NCBI GenBank assembly: GCA_016718605.1
Contig: JADKCY010000013.1
Span: 62,001-126,000, forward strand
Direction of reading: 5' to 3'
Length of the DNA stretch: 64,000 bases
From: Lysobacterales bacterium
GTDB lineage: Bacteria > Pseudomonadota > Gammaproteobacteria > Xanthomonadales > Xanthomonadaceae
Shown one piece after another: positions 9,536 to 17,773 of this stretch; positions within the stretch are counted from its first letter, which is position 1; each line of letters starts with the position of its first letter. The position numbers and the translations under genes are program-made. The notes below the pieces were generated by a model. That model saw nothing but the letters and a program-made list of their open reading frames with translations, made no database searches and was not told the origin of the DNA.

Positions 9536-10214
9536 TCGCCGCTGGCACATCGATCCTGAGGCTTTCACCGGCGACCTCTACCGGGTTTTCAAGACGCCGC
9601 TTGATAGCGGACGGGACGTCGCGCCGCGAGATTTCAATCCGTACAGCGCTGGTCGCTGTGCGCTAACCGGCGCCAAGTTGCAGGCCGCCGCTTGCTATGC
9701 CGGCACTACCTCTGGGTGTGCGCTTTGGGAGACCTTGCCGTTCCGCAGCATCGTGGGAACAGGCCAACCAGGAGTCTACTTGCCCACGCGCAGTTTTGAA
9801 CGTCTCTATCTCACCACCCTCTCCCCGATCACGCCGCTTTGGCTCGTCGATTGCTCGCCGCTCGGTCTTCGACGGCTGTTGTTGACCGAGAGAGCGGTTG
9901 AGACTGCAATCACGTTCATGTCTCACAAGAACAAAATCGCATCGCAGCGTTTCGCGGGCCGACTCGTGCGACAGGCCGCGCGCGAAGGCATCCAGGTTGA
10001 CGGCCTTCGGTGGCGTTCTCGGCAGTGCGACGGAGACGTCATTCTGCTGTACCAGCCGCCCGTGGTGGAGGCGACGTTGCGTGTGCTCACAGCGCCGATT
10101 TCGCTGCAGACGCACCCGTACGCAGACGCATTGATTGACGCGGCCCTGGCGGAAGGCAAGCGCTTCCGCATTAAGCCGACCGGGCTCGATCCCTGCGAAG
10201 ACGACGACTCGTGA
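9522..10214 (+). CDS. RES-domain toxin (NAD+-depleting family)
   Basis: This 230-aa protein matches the RES family, whose studied members (MbcT, Res) break down or phosphorolyse NAD+. The expected Arg and Tyr positions are seen in 'LYRVFKTPL' near the N-terminus, and the Tyr/Glu pair in 'CYAGTTSGCALWETLPF'. The start at 9522 overlaps the antitoxin end, giving translational coupling. RES toxins are usually 150-230 aa, so the length fits. It serves most likely as a plasmid addiction or abortive-infection module. Confidence 0.8.
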   Translation: MPTGSRRWHIDPEAFTGDLYRVFKTPLDSGRDVAPRDFNPYSAGRCALTGAKLQAAACYAGTTSGCALWETLPFRSIVGTGQPGVYLPTRSFERLYLTTLSPITPLWLVDCSPLGLRRLLLTERAVETAITFMSHKNKIASQRFAGRLVRQAAREGIQVDGLRWRSRQCDGDVILLYQPPVVEATLRVLTAPISLQTHPYADALIDAALAEGKRFRIKPTGLDPCEDDDS

Positions 10215-10263
10215 AGCTCGAAGAGTACCTGTACCCCGAGACCGATCGGGGGGAGTGAGGGTT

Positions 10264-10686
10264 CGTCATATCGAAAACGCTCGAGGCCTGTCGGGGGGTG
10301 TGGGGGTTCGTCATATCGAAAACGCTCGAGGCCTGCCTAAGGGTGCGGGGGTTCGTCATATCGAAAACGCTTGAGGCCTGTCGGGGGGGCGGGGCTTCGT
10401 CATATCGAAAACGCTTGAGGCCTGTCGGGGGGTGCGGGGGTTCGTCATATCGAAAACGCTTGAGGCGTGTCGGGGGGTGTAGGGCTTCGTCATATCGAAA
10501 ACGCTCGAGGCCTGCCTAAGGGTGCGGGGCTTCGTCATATCGAAAACGCCCTGCGCGCTGTGGGTAACCTGTGAGAAGCACGTCATATCGAAAACGCTGC
10601 CTGTGGAAAGGCACGTCATATCGAAAACGCTGCCTGTGGAAAGGCACGTCATATCGAAAACGCAAGGTTCGTCATATCGAAAACGC
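10264..10686 (+). repeat. Iteron array, 11 copies: replication origin
   Basis: The 17-bp core cgtcatatcgaaaacgc occurs at 10264, 10309, 10354, 10398, 10443, 10488, 10533, 10581, 10614, 10647 and 10670, all in the same direction. Start-to-start spacing is 44-48 bp for the first eight, then 33, 33 and 23 bp, roughly whole numbers of helical turns. The longer-spaced units also share flanking G-rich spacers (ctcgaggcctg, gggggttcg). This is typical of iteron plasmids: Rep binds the copies to start replication and to limit copy number. ORFs that read through the array are shadows. Confidence 0.93.
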
Positions 10687-10756
10687 ATGCTCCGAAAAAC
10701 CCATGCAAATTCAGGAGCTTGGAGGGTGGTTTTGGGGGCTTAACACGCGCGCGCGT

Positions 10757-10827
10757 CTTTAACTCTTAAAATCTTTTAACGCTCTAAAGCTCTTAACGGA
10801 TGAACGGCAAAATGCGGCTGTGGACAA
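10757..10827 (+). other. AT-rich unwinding region and DnaA-box-like site
   Basis: 10757-10798 is AT-rich with imperfect repeats of tcttaa/ctttaac, like the 13-mers of a DNA unwinding element. At 10819-10827 tgtggacaa differs at one base from the DnaA box tgtggataa. Together with the iterons immediately upstream, this forms a complete-looking origin. Confidence 0.7.
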
Positions 10828-10895
10828 GCGCCGCAAATTGCGCAGCACACATCAAGAGTGCAGCGTGTAGGCATCGCCCAGAACGCGGAACCTCG

Positions 10896-11723
10896 ATGAA
10901 CCTACTTTGTATTACGTTGACAAAGTCGACCCCTGGTCAAACCCAGGTCTACTCGATCCGAATCGATACCAAGCCAGACCGGCGCTTCCATGTCGCGATT
11001 GCTGACCACACGCTCAAGGGCAAGCTCGCGATCGGCACGCGCGGTGATCACGCAGAGCTTGAACAAGCGTTGTTGCAGGCCAAGGCATACATCGTGGATC
11101 GGGTGCAGATGGGCTGGACCACCCTTTTGCTGGCTGTCGATCCAACCATCGAAGCCGCATTCGTGGCAGCGAGGGTACCGACGGGGCGGGGGAAACTCCC
11201 CGCACGGAAATGCGCCTTCACATCAAAACAACCGCATGGTGGCGGTTCCGGGTTGTTGAACCAGGTCATCCCCGCGGGACAGATCGTGCGCCTGTTCATC
11301 GAGCCGCAAACCACCGCAGGCACAAGAACGATCCACGGGGCGGACGTCAGCGACCACTGGATCGCTCTTCCGCTGCGCCTGCAGACCCTTTGCGCACGCC
11401 TTCCTTGGGGATCCGGCGCGACGGTGCTCGATGGGGTTTGGACCGGCAGCGCGTTCGTGGCCACCGACATGCCCACCGAGAACAATCGCACGCTTCTCGG
11501 CCTGTCACTGGAAATGCGACTAAACCTATTGAAGATTCTCATTGGAAGATTCAAAGGGATCGACCTCGCCCCCTACGCGGTGTCCAGTGCGAAAAAAGGA
11601 GAGCTGTCGAGTCAGGTGCAATGGGACCGGGGAGAACAACTGTGGATCCGCGAAAACACGCCGTCCATCGATTCCACTGAGACAGTCTTAGAAGTCCCGC
11701 ATCGCTCCCAAGAAGCGGCATAG
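10896..11723 (+). CDS. Hypothetical protein, 275 aa, next to the origin
   Basis: The chosen ATG follows a weak purine site (gcggaacctcg). The protein looks soluble, mixed alpha/beta, with 'VYSIRIDTKPDRRFHVAIAD' near the start and 'RLNLLKILIGRFKGIDLAPY' near the end; no known motif. It is the first gene after the origin and starts about 70 bp beyond the DnaA-box-like site. A role in plasmid maintenance is possible but is only inferred from position. Confidence 0.5.
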   Translation: MNLLCITLTKSTPGQTQVYSIRIDTKPDRRFHVAIADHTLKGKLAIGTRGDHAELEQALLQAKAYIVDRVQMGWTTLLLAVDPTIEAAFVAARVPTGRGKLPARKCAFTSKQPHGGGSGLLNQVIPAGQIVRLFIEPQTTAGTRTIHGADVSDHWIALPLRLQTLCARLPWGSGATVLDGVWTGSAFVATDMPTENNRTLLGLSLEMRLNLLKILIGRFKGIDLAPYAVSSAKKGELSSQVQWDRGEQLWIRENTPSIDSTETVLEVPHRSQEAA

Positions 11724-11755
11724 CCGTTATCATTGATTCGACACGATTGCCAATC

Positions 11756-12184
11756 ATGCCAATGCTGACCATCCAGAATCAGGGCCAAGCGATTGTTCAA
11801 ACCAACTATTTCGACATGGAGCAAGCCCGGAAAGGCTTTTTCTATCTGTCCTGGAACGCCGGTGCAGGACGATTGCTGGTGCCGGATGCGCATATCGGGC
11901 TTATTCCCGACATGGCGGCAGCCGAGTACGTGATCGTCTCGCGCGGGCCGTGGCGTGCCCAAGGCAACCGCGACGCGCTGGAGCTCGTCTTTGAAGACCG
12001 CAGCGATTCCCCCTTTGCGATTCAACTGATGGCCGAGCAAACGGATCGACTGTTGCCAGAACAGAGCCAGGGCGGCGGCTTTGTGATCCTTCTACAGACA
12101 AGGCAAGGCACGCATGCCACCTTGCCGGGGCGCTACCGCGTAGTGCCCGAGATCCCCTGCATGGAACCCTGGTGTGCCCATTGA
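11756..12184 (+). CDS. Hypothetical protein, 142 aa
   Basis: Begins 'MPMLTIQNQGQAIVQTNYFD' and continues as an alternating, beta-rich protein with 'GFFYLSWNAGAGRLLVPDAH' and 'FAIQLMAEQTDRLLPE'. Several possible starts (TTG 11747, ATG 11756, ATG 11762) lie close together. Not recognised. It lies 33 bp after the preceding gene and may be co-transcribed. Confidence 0.5.
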   Translation: MPMLTIQNQGQAIVQTNYFDMEQARKGFFYLSWNAGAGRLLVPDAHIGLIPDMAAAEYVIVSRGPWRAQGNRDALELVFEDRSDSPFAIQLMAEQTDRLLPEQSQGGGFVILLQTRQGTHATLPGRYRVVPEIPCMEPWCAH

Positions 12185-12202
12185 TGCCGTACGCCCTCGG
12201 GA

Positions 12203-12439
12203 ATGATTAGCTCGGTACGCGCTCTTTGGACGCGCTACTGCCGGCGCGGCCGAGCGGACGCCATGGCGAATGCCGCAATACGGCGGCAATCCGCGCGACA
12301 CCGAGTTCTCGTTCCTGTCTGTGATGAACTGGCGATTTGGCTTTGGTGTATTCCCGGCCTGTCGCACGAGGCCGATCCCATCGACACGCCGAAGGACACC
12401 GCCATCGACGAGTTATTCGCGCGAATTGAGAGGGATTGA
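12203..12439 (+). CDS. Small ORF before the TerB gene, possibly frameshifted
   Basis: The C-terminal part 'DPIDTPKDTAIDELFARIERD' looks like a real acidic, helical tail, and its stop overlaps the next start in a TGATG arrangement, which favours translation. The N-terminal part is Arg-rich and unnatural. An overlapping frame gives 'MPQYGGNPRDTEFSFLSVMN', so the true gene may begin there and change frame near 12360. Function unknown. Confidence 0.35.
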   Translation: MISSVRALWTRYCRRGRADAMANAAIRRQSARHRVLVPVCDELAIWLWCIPGLSHEADPIDTPKDTAIDELFARIERD

Positions 12440-14907
12440 TGAAGAAGTACGCGGGATTGCTCCCCATCATTGCGGTGCTTTGGCTGATGGGCGTGTTGGC
12501 CAAGAATCCAGAAATCCTCTGGGCGATTGGCCTATTCCTCCTCTTCATCATTGTCGTCATCATCGCCGCGAAGCGGACGACCGGATCTGCACAGACACCA
12601 CCGCCGACACCGAAACCGACAAAGGCGGTCAAGCAAGAGCGCGCGCAGGAGCGGGGTGAACGGGCGACGATCCGGATCGAGATCCGGCCGACACTGACAC
12701 CCGGCAGTGACAAGCCCCAAACGTCACCAGCCCCTGCAGCAACGCCATCGGTCAGCACCAGCGCACCCGGGCATTTCCCAGAACCCGGACTGCGCAGCCA
12801 GGCCCGATGGATTCCCTACGGCGAAGAAGTCACCATCGGCGCGTTCAAAGTGCGGGGCGGGGGCTTCTACGTTCAGGACCGCAGCACACGCGACGATGCG
12901 CCCGGGACGGTTATTCGCAGTCTGGACGTTGATCCCAGCAATCCGGATTGGAACGGGGCCAATGTCGGCTATTACCCCACCTACGAGGGCCTGAGGCCGA
13001 ACCAGCGGGCCGCGTTTCTGGCGTTTCTGGACAGCAACAGGAAGAACCCTCAGATCCCGTCGTACTGCCTTTGGCTGCTCTACTACAACATCGAACACCG
13101 CTTGCTCACGGGCGATCCTGGGGTGATTGCGGCGGAGGTGGAACAACACCTGGCCGCGATCCGTGCGCTGCAAGCCATCGCGATTCGCACCAGTTCCTCC
13201 ATGGACAACTACGGCAATGGCCTGGTGGCCTGGATCTGTCACCACTATCCCGCACAGACGGCACGTTTTGAAACCGCCGCACCGAAACCACCGGCCCGGC
13301 AGTGGGATGAGGACATCAATCGCACTTTGGGCAGGGTGATCGCCCGCGGTGGGCCTCTACCACCCGACTGGGCCTTCCAATGCGCCTATCTGCGCCATCC
13401 CAAGGCCTCCAATGCGACCTGGAGCGCCGTGCTGCCCGAAATGCGCGCCCTGTTCTCGCGGGCATACCGGGCAAGCTATCCCGCAGGCTACACGCCAAAG
13501 CCAGCGGCCACCCGCATACGCCTCGAATACCGGCCTGCCGCCAGAGCGGGGGATTTCCACCGGGTGGTGCAAACGCAGTGGCCGGACATGAGTCGCGTGG
13601 ATGTGCCCTTCCGGCCCTTGGTGGCCATGCTGGAGCAGGTGCTGGGTACGCTTGAGCCCCTGCGGAAGGCGCGTCGCAGTTCGACCGTGAACCTCATGGG
13701 CGAGCTGGCGGTGTACCCCCTGACGCTGGCCAAGGTCCGTCCACCCGAACAGCTGGCCGGGCTCGCCACCGCCATTCAGGCCCATCATCAGGCCACCCCC
13801 CACCAGGGTTTTGTGCTCTCGCAGGTGTTTGATGTCCTGCAGATCCCTCAGCCGGAGAAGCTCGCCAAGAAGGACGCGTTGGCGGCGTCCCGCGTGATGG
13901 CCCTGCTGGGCTACGGCATGGAGCCGGATCCGCGCTTTAGTGGCGGCGTGAGCACAGGGAAGGTCTGGGTGTTCACGGTGGACGAGCCGGCGGCGGAGAC
14001 ACCGACGCCCGCGTTTGCCGCGGCGCTGATCATGGTGCAGTCCCTGATGGGGGTCGCCATGGCCGGCGGTGGCGTGGCGGCCGTGGAGCGTGAGGCCATC
14101 TTGCAGCACCTGGCCAGCCAGTTCGCGCTTACCCCCGATGAAAACGCGCGATTGCACGCCATTTCGCATTGGCTCGAAGAGCAGCCCAAAGGCTTGGGGA
14201 GGGTGGAGTCCAAGCTGAAGCTCTTGCCGACCAAGGATCGCGAAGCCTTGGCGTCGGCGCTGGTCGCGATTGCCAATGCCGATGGCCATGTCGATGCCGG
14301 CGAGGTTCGCTTGCTGGAGCGTCTGTATCAGACGCTGGAAATCGATCCGAAGCGGTTGCACGCGGATCTTCATCATGCGGCCGTGGGTGGCAAGCCGAGC
14401 GGCATCGCCGCGGCGACCACGGCGGCGAACAGGCCGGTACCGGCCTTGCTCGACGCCGACGCGATCGCCCGAAAGCTCGAGGAGAGCGCACGGATTCAAT
14501 CGGTGCTGGCCGGGATATTCGAGACCGAACACCCCCTCGTCATATCGGAAACGCCCGCTGATCTCGAGGACGATTCGGGCGACGAGGAGGACGCCACGAA
14601 TGCGCCGACCGAGGCGGGGGCGCTCACCGGCGTGCGGGCAGAGATCGGCGCGCTGGTGACCCGCGCCTTCCCCACACCCGCGCCTTGCGATCGCACGCAA
14701 TGGGACGGCCTGTGCAGCGAGCTTGGCCTGATGCCTGAGGGTGCGCTTGAGGAGATCAACGCGTGGGCCATAGAGCGCTTCGGAGACCCGTTGCTGGAAG
14801 ACGCCGACGGTGAAGTTCTCATCGACACTGCCTTTCATGCCGAGATCTATCCCGCCGCCGCACCCACCCCTTCCACGAGATCCGCCACCGGAGCACCCCG
14901 CCTATGA
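12439..14907 (+). CDS. sngA: Shango-like SngA: membrane-anchored TerB_N-TerB-TerB_C protein
   Basis: Two membrane segments lie in the first 48 residues ('LLPIIAVLWLMGVLA', 'ILWAIGLFLLFIIVVIIAA'), then a Pro-rich linker. TerB_N begins near residue 125 with 'WIPYGEEVTIGAFKVRGGGF', then 'GYYPTYEGLRPNQRAAFLAF' and 'IPSYCLWLLYYNIEHRLL'. A TerB-like helical domain follows ('ALVAIANADGHVDAGEVRLL'), and TerB_C is at the end ('WDGLCSELGLMPEGALEEIN'). In the three-gene Shango anti-phage system a TerB-domain protein acts with an ATPase and a helicase; homologues of those two lie downstream. The ATG at 12439 is preferred over TTG 12436. Residues 692-698 are encoded by an iteron-like sequence. Confidence 0.78.
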   Translation: MKKYAGLLPIIAVLWLMGVLAKNPEILWAIGLFLLFIIVVIIAAKRTTGSAQTPPPTPKPTKAVKQERAQERGERATIRIEIRPTLTPGSDKPQTSPAPAATPSVSTSAPGHFPEPGLRSQARWIPYGEEVTIGAFKVRGGGFYVQDRSTRDDAPGTVIRSLDVDPSNPDWNGANVGYYPTYEGLRPNQRAAFLAFLDSNRKNPQIPSYCLWLLYYNIEHRLLTGDPGVIAAEVEQHLAAIRALQAIAIRTSSSMDNYGNGLVAWICHHYPAQTARFETAAPKPPARQWDEDINRTLGRVIARGGPLPPDWAFQCAYLRHPKASNATWSAVLPEMRALFSRAYRASYPAGYTPKPAATRIRLEYRPAARAGDFHRVVQTQWPDMSRVDVPFRPLVAMLEQVLGTLEPLRKARRSSTVNLMGELAVYPLTLAKVRPPEQLAGLATAIQAHHQATPHQGFVLSQVFDVLQIPQPEKLAKKDALAASRVMALLGYGMEPDPRFSGGVSTGKVWVFTVDEPAAETPTPAFAAALIMVQSLMGVAMAGGGVAAVEREAILQHLASQFALTPDENARLHAISHWLEEQPKGLGRVESKLKLLPTKDREALASALVAIANADGHVDAGEVRLLERLYQTLEIDPKRLHADLHHAAVGGKPSGIAAATTAANRPVPALLDADAIARKLEESARIQSVLAGIFETEHPLVISETPADLEDDSGDEEDATNAPTEAGALTGVRAEIGALVTRAFPTPAPCDRTQWDGLCSELGLMPEGALEEINAWAIERFGDPLLEDADGEVLIDTAFHAEIYPAAAPTPSTRSATGAPRL
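14538..14554 (+). repeat. Single iteron copy inside the sngA coding sequence
   Basis: cgtcatatcggaaacgc matches the 17-bp origin iteron at 16 of 17 positions and has the same orientation. It is about 3.9 kb from the array and reads in frame as VISETP within the linker before TerB_C. A match this close is unlikely by chance in 64 kb. Confidence 0.75.
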
Positions 14908-15455
14908 ACACCTTTGATCAGGTTCCCCTTCATCCGAGCGATTTTGCTGAAAATCCCGAGGATCGCTGTCCTGTGCTCTTGCTGCTGGATACCTCCTTGT
15001 CGATGCAGGGCGCCAAGATCGATGCCTTGAACCAAGGTCTGCAGCAGCTTCATGCGGAGCTGCTCGAAGACAAGCTTGCCGCCAAGCGGGTCGAAATCGG
15101 CATTGTCGGCTTTGGACCGGTGCGGGTCGTGAGCGACTTCCAAAGCGTCAATCAGGCCCTCATGCCGACCCTTGTGGCCGAGGGAAACACACCAATGGGT
15201 GCGGCGATTGCAATGGGGCTTGAGCTTCTCAAGACCCGCAAGGCGACGATTCGCAGCCACGGACTGAATGTCTATCGTCCCTGGGTGTTCATGATCACCG
15301 ATGGCGAATCCGACCCATCGGAGGGGCGATCTGATTGGAGGGGGCGGCGCGGCGTTGGGGTTCCGGGGGCCTGGGTCTTTGTGGCGAGCCGGGGGGCTGT
15401 GTTAGGGTTCTTCTCCGGCTCTCGGCTCGCTCTCGGGTCTCGGTCCGGCGGGTGA
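14904..15455 (+). pseudogene. terY: TerY-like vWA protein, C-terminus lost
   Basis: The first 140 residues match TerY-type von Willebrand A domains: the metal-site residues are in 'LLDTSLSMQG' (DxSxS), Thr in 'EGNTPMGAAIAMGL' and Asp in 'FMITDGESDP'. The GTG-independent ATG overlaps the sngA stop by 4 bp. After 'ITDGESDPSEG' (about 15330) the family-like sequence stops and Gly/Arg/Ser-rich, G-run-rich sequence follows, so roughly the last 70-100 residues of the domain are missing. TerY proteins form a phosphorylation triad with PP2C and kinase partners, whose genes follow. Confidence 0.75.
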
Positions 15456-15494
15456 TCAGGTGGCCGCCACGAGGGGGGGGGGGGTGGCAGGCTG
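15330..15494. other. G-rich patch replacing the end of the vWA gene
   Basis: This stretch is G-rich with long runs, including about 13 consecutive G near 15471-15484. It interrupts the vWA domain exactly where conserved sequence is lost and ends just before the PP2C start. No gene is seen in it. Similar patches lie at 16290-16330 and 16860-17440. Confidence 0.6.
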
Positions 15495-16427
15495 ATGAGG
15501 CGACCCCCGCAACATTGGCGCGTTGCCGGCGCAAGCCGCCCAGGGCGATCCCATCTGCGCACGGGCATGCCCTGCCAGGACGCGCATCGTGTCGGCATCC
15601 AGTGGGCCAACGGCGAGGAGTGGCTCCTTGTGGTCGCCAGTGACGGAGCAGGCTCTGCCTCGCACGCCGAGATCGGCTCACGGGTCATTGTCGACACGGT
15701 ATTTGATGTCCTCGAAGAACAGGTGAATTCGCCGGATCGGTCGCCGTTGGACACCGCCTCGCTAATGTTGGCCGCGGAAGAAGCCAGGCAAGCCCTGGTT
15801 CGTACGGCACGCGAGGAAGCGTTGAACCTGCGTGACCTCGCCGGCACCCTGCTCATCGCTGCGGTCGGGACGCAGCGCGCGGTGCTGGCCCAGCTGGGCG
15901 ATGGCGCGATGGCCTATCGCGCGCGAGGTCAGTGGCATTGCCCGATCTGGCCATGCGGCGAGTGCCACGAGTTCCTCCGATGCGGAGCCATCGCGCGTCT
16001 GCAAACACGCACACTGGCGATGCCCATCGATACCCTCGGCGTGTTCACGGATGGCTTGGAAAAGCTGGTCTTGCAGTTTGATACGCAAACCGTGCACGCG
16101 CCCTTCTTCGAGCGCTTGATACCGGTGCTGCAGGCGGCTCCACCCGGCACGTCAGCAGAGCGCGATGACGGTCTTGGACGCTACCTCGGCAACGAGGCGA
16201 TTGGGGAGCGCACCGATGACGACACCACGCTCGTGTTGGCGTGGCGACCCGACGTGGATTTCCAGTCCGCACCCGAAGCTATCGGGCTGGGGGCAGGGTG
16301 CGCAGGTCGGGGGGCGGGGGGGCGGATTCCAGGTGGTCGGGCTGCCCAACCAACTGATCGCTGCCAGGGGTCGATGATGCCGCCTGGCGGCCCGGGTCCT
16401 GATTGCACGGCGCACCCCCGAGATTGA
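15495..16427 (+). CDS. PP2C-type serine/threonine phosphatase of the TerY-P triad
   Basis: The family start is recognisable: 'WRVAGASRPGRSHLRTGMPCQDAH' resembles the usual W..GaS..GxsH...xxPCQDa. Then come 'LLVVASDGAGSASHAEIGS' (metal-binding Asp), 'GTLLIAAVGTQRAVLAQLGDGA' and 'DDDTTLVLAW' near residue 250, the final metal-binding Asp segment. The phosphatase would remove phosphates placed by the adjacent kinase, possibly on the vWA or TerB partners. Conserved sequence ends near 16260; the remaining 55 residues are Gly/Pro-rich and come from a G-rich patch, so the true stop was probably lost through an indel. Confidence 0.78.
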   Translation: MRRPPQHWRVAGASRPGRSHLRTGMPCQDAHRVGIQWANGEEWLLVVASDGAGSASHAEIGSRVIVDTVFDVLEEQVNSPDRSPLDTASLMLAAEEARQALVRTAREEALNLRDLAGTLLIAAVGTQRAVLAQLGDGAMAYRARGQWHCPIWPCGECHEFLRCGAIARLQTRTLAMPIDTLGVFTDGLEKLVLQFDTQTVHAPFFERLIPVLQAAPPGTSAERDDGLGRYLGNEAIGERTDDDTTLVLAWRPDVDFQSAPEAIGLGAGCAGRGAGGRIPGGRAAQPTDRCQGSMMPPGGPGPDCTAHPRD

Positions 16428-17750
16428 GCGCTATACGGCATGGCCGATTGATCTCGTCTCGGACGAGCGCGCAAAGCCAGTGGGGTTCGTCATGAATCGG
16501 ATAACCGACGTGGTGGATATCCATATGGCCTATGGGCCTGGAAGCCGGCGCGACACCTTTCCGAACGCCGATTTCCGCTTCCTGCTGCGCGTGGCCACCA
16601 ACATCGCCAGGATGTTCGCTCTGATGGAATCCCAGCGCATCGTGATCGGCGATGTGAACCACGGCAGCATCGGTGTTTCGTCAGCGGCAACCGTCACACT
16701 GTTTGATATCGACAGCATCCAGATCGAGGCCAACGGGAAAGTCTACCGTTGTCGGGTGGGTGTGGCGGACTTCCGCGCCTGAGCTCAAGGGCGCGCGACT
16801 CAAAAGATTGACCAAACGGCAACACGATCGGTTCCCGCTCTTGCTCTTCGCTGCGTTTTCGGTCGCACCTTGTGGTTTCTGTTGGCGTGACCGTTGGCGT
16901 GCCTTCGGGAGCATCGTTTTGTCTTGGGGGTTTGGCCTCGTGGATGCGCCTCGGATGGGGGTTGTGCGCTGTTCGCGTGCCTCGGGGCGCTTCCGGGTCC
17001 ACGCGAATGGATCCGTGGTCGGCGACCCGGCGTGATCTGGTGGCGTGCGGCCACGGCACTGTGGTGTGCGGTAGGGTCTTGCGTGTGGCGGCGTCGGCGG
17101 GGTGCGCGGCTGTGGGGGCTCGGGTCGCGTTCTCGGGGGCGCGAGCGGGGCGCGCTTGTGGGGTCGGTGGTGGTGGGCTTTTGGGGTTCTGCTGGTCTTC
17201 GTGGGTTGGCTGGGTGTGATGCTCTTATGCGGGGCGCTAAAAGAAACGGAGAGGGTACAACGATGCAAAAGGCGTGGGTCGATGCCTCCGGACTAGACAG
17301 ACCAAGGACCGTTATCAAAGAAAGGGGGGACTTGGAACTGCCCGCAAGGCTGCCGCTTGGGGGAGACCACAAACGCCACACAAAAGCACGCTATCTGGGT
17401 TGTCGCGCTAGGCTGCAAGCGGTGGCGCGCTGGATCTGGTATTGAAACTGCGGCGGCATTTCCGCTCGTCTCGCCGTCAGGCTTTGGCGAAAATACGCGG
17501 ACGCTGTCAGTGGGCTGCCGGGCACCGGAAGAATTTTCAGTTTGACCCGCGGCAACCGGTTAGCCCCGGCGAGATCCAGCAAGTGGAGCGTCACCATCAG
17601 GCTGAGCAGCAACGCCTGTTTCAGGAGATCACCTACTGCCTCCGTGAGCTCAATGTGCTCACGAAGAATCACCAGCAAAACACCCAGAGGCTGATGGGGC
17701 AGCTACCGACGTTGGAGCATGCCTTGCGCGCCGCGAAAGCCAATGTATAA
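16337..17750 (+). pseudogene. Broken HhH-domain protein kinase of the TerY-P triad
   Basis: Kinase pieces can be traced in order. 'VVGLPNQLIA' (about 16330-16360) is the usual start just before the nucleotide loop, but the loop itself is missing. 'LIARRTPEIERYTAWPIDLV' resumes at about 16400 and runs in frame through 'VIGDVNHGSIGV' and 'TLFDIDSIQI', the catalytic-loop and DFG-like regions. A frame change at about 16778 is needed to reach 'PPELKGARLKRLT'. From 16855 to 17440 nothing kinase-like remains. The C-terminal part resumes with 'HRKNFQFDPRQPVSPGEIQQ' and a helical tail ending at 17750, fitting helix-hairpin-helix kinases. Without the ATP loop it should be inactive. Confidence 0.6.
16860..17440. 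other. G/T-biased stretch without a recognisable gene
   Basis: About 580 bp with strong strand bias toward G and T, inside the region where the middle of the kinase gene should be. Open frames across it give low-complexity Gly/Arg/Trp/Val-rich translations unlike any family. It may be inserted DNA, a decayed segment or an assembly artefact. Confidence 0.5.
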
Positions 17751-17773
17751 GTCAGTGCCGAGGAGTTTGACCG

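Noticed and set aside
10298..10743. ORFs on both strands through the iteron region, rich in 'VISKT' or 'SSVFDMT' repeats
   Set aside because: They arise from the repeated DNA itself; the spacing fits an origin, and there is no ribosome site or family similarity.
13357..14838. 493-aa minus-strand ORF within the TerB gene
   Set aside because: Shadow frame; the TerB_N and TerB_C features lie on the plus strand.
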